Below, in pieces: positions 7,946-8,603 of a stretch of DNA of 8,603 nucleotides. How positions within the stretch are numbered: the first letter of the stretch is position 1; each line of letters starts with the position of its first letter. Under the pieces are notes generated by a model. It was not told where the DNA came from and searched no databases. It worked only from the letters and a program-made list of their open reading frames with translations. Both the position numbers and the translations under genes were made by a program. Where the stretch lies: assembly GCA_016780945.1 (NCBI GenBank), contig JADHKY010000046.1:1-8603 (forward strand), in the 5' to 3' direction. Source of the stretch: Aquiluna sp. (GTDB taxonomy: Bacteria > Actinomycetota > Actinomycetes > Actinomycetales > Microbacteriaceae).

Positions 7946-8603
7946 AAGAGACCGAAGTGAATTCAGGTATCAGAGTGGCCCAATCTCCAGTGACCAGGGC
8001 CTCCCCCACAAGCACACAATCTGCTCCAGCATCGCGATAGCGCTTCACGTCTCCCAGTTGCTTGACCGAAGATTCGGCAATCTTGACGCAGCCACTTGGA
8101 AGTTTTGCGGCAAGGTGCTCAAACAGCCCAATGTCGGTCTTGAAAGTTTCTAGATCTCTGGTGTTTATGCCTATTAGCCTCGCGCCACTATCCGCTGCGA
8201 TCGCTATCTCTTCAGCACTGTGGGTCTCAACCAGAGGTTCCAAACCTATGGACTTGGAGAAATCGTAGAGGCTCTGAAACTCTGCCTTGGGCAGCTGAGC
8301 CAGAATCAGTAGCACCATAGACGCCCCTGCGGCCTTGGCCTCAAGGATCTGGTATTCGTTTGAGATGAAGTCTTTCCGAAGAGTAGGAATGGAAACTGCT
8401 TGGCTTACCTCCTGCAGATCAGAGAGCTTTCCACCAAATCCTGATTCCTCAGTGAGCACCGAGATTGCGTGAGCACCTGCGGATTCGTATCCGGCCCCTA
8501 AGGCCTTCGCATCTGGTATTTCGGCAAGGAAGCCCCTTGATGGGCTTCGCCGCTTTATTTCGGCGATTAGTTTGATGTGTTCAGCTGGTTGCAGGGCCTC
8601 ATA
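7944..8603 (-). CDS. trpC: Indole-3-glycerol phosphate synthase, 5' end outside window
   Basis: TrpC decarboxylates and closes the ring of 1-(2-carboxyphenylamino)-1-deoxyribulose-5-phosphate to give indole-3-glycerol phosphate, the substrate of TrpA. The frame is open from the right edge, giving 219 visible residues; family proteins are about 255-270 long, so roughly 40-50 N-terminal residues are missing. Counting from the first visible residue, the TIM-barrel marks are IAEIKRRSPSRG (13-24, substrate-binding lysine 17), SVLTEESGFGG, LRKDFI (75-80, Lys77 as general acid), LVETH (125-129, Glu127), GINTRDL (145-151, Asn147), AESSVK (176-181, Glu177) and VLVGEALVTG. The GTG at 8459 falls inside the conserved SVLTE strand and is a valine codon, not a start. 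The protein is monofunctional here: no fused TrpF domain follows, since the TAG at 7946-7944 comes just before trpB. Confidence 0.97.
   Translation of the reverse strand, partial: YEALQPAEHIKLIAEIKRRSPSRGFLAEIPDAKALGAGYESAGAHAISVLTEESGFGGKLSDLQEVSQAVSIPTLRKDFISNEYQILEAKAAGASMVLLILAQLPKAEFQSLYDFSKSIGLEPLVETHSAEEIAIAADSGARLIGINTRDLETFKTDIGLFEHLAAKLPSGCVKIAESSVKQLGDVKRYRDAGADCVLVGEALVTGDWATLIPEFTSVS

Noticed and set aside
8457..8459. GTG as the start of a short trpC beginning within the window
   Set aside because: The same frame continues to the right edge and encodes conserved TrpC residues such as IAEIKRRSPSRG; the GTG is the valine of SVLTE.

Overview
This window looks like ordinary core metabolism from an actinobacterium. 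All six genes lie on the minus strand and are read from right to left: trpC (5' end missing), trpB, trpA, lgt, gltB and gltD (3' end missing). The order trpC-trpB-trpA-lgt-gltB-gltD is, as I recall, typical of Actinobacteria and especially Microbacteriaceae. Actinobacterial protein wording supports this, such as PDLIPDEA in TrpA and GRLGNYFNQELFG in Lgt. Base composition looks only moderately GC-rich by eye (roughly the mid-50s), lower than most soil actinobacteria. That would suit a small-genome aquatic Microbacteriaceae of the Rhodoluna/Aquiluna type. The genus is an inference, not a demonstrated result.

Right side (about 5959-8603): the last three steps of tryptophan synthesis. TrpC closes the indole ring to give indole-3-glycerol phosphate, TrpA cleaves it to indole and glyceraldehyde-3-phosphate, and TrpB joins indole to serine. 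trpC and trpB are 9 bases apart and trpB/trpA share an ATGA overlap. No trpF, trpD or trpE/G is visible. In many actinobacteria the TrpF step is done by the bifunctional PriA encoded in the his locus, so the missing trpF is not surprising.

Middle (5052-5954): lgt, the membrane enzyme that transfers diacylglyceryl to prolipoproteins. It starts with GTG only 4 bases after trpA, so it is probably co-transcribed with the trp genes although functionally unrelated.

Left side (1-4994): gltB and gltD, the large and small subunits of NADPH-dependent glutamate synthase (GOGAT). They overlap by 8 bases. Together they convert glutamine plus 2-oxoglutarate into two glutamates, the main nitrogen donor for biosynthesis. 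The only sizeable gap in the window is the 57 bases between lgt and gltB. I see no clear promoter or terminator there.

There are no RNA genes, mobile elements, CRISPR arrays or long repeats, and no stretch over 300 bases lacks a gene. I found no sign of an undescribed system. The findings are small observations on gene coupling and single-residue variants, scored accordingly.
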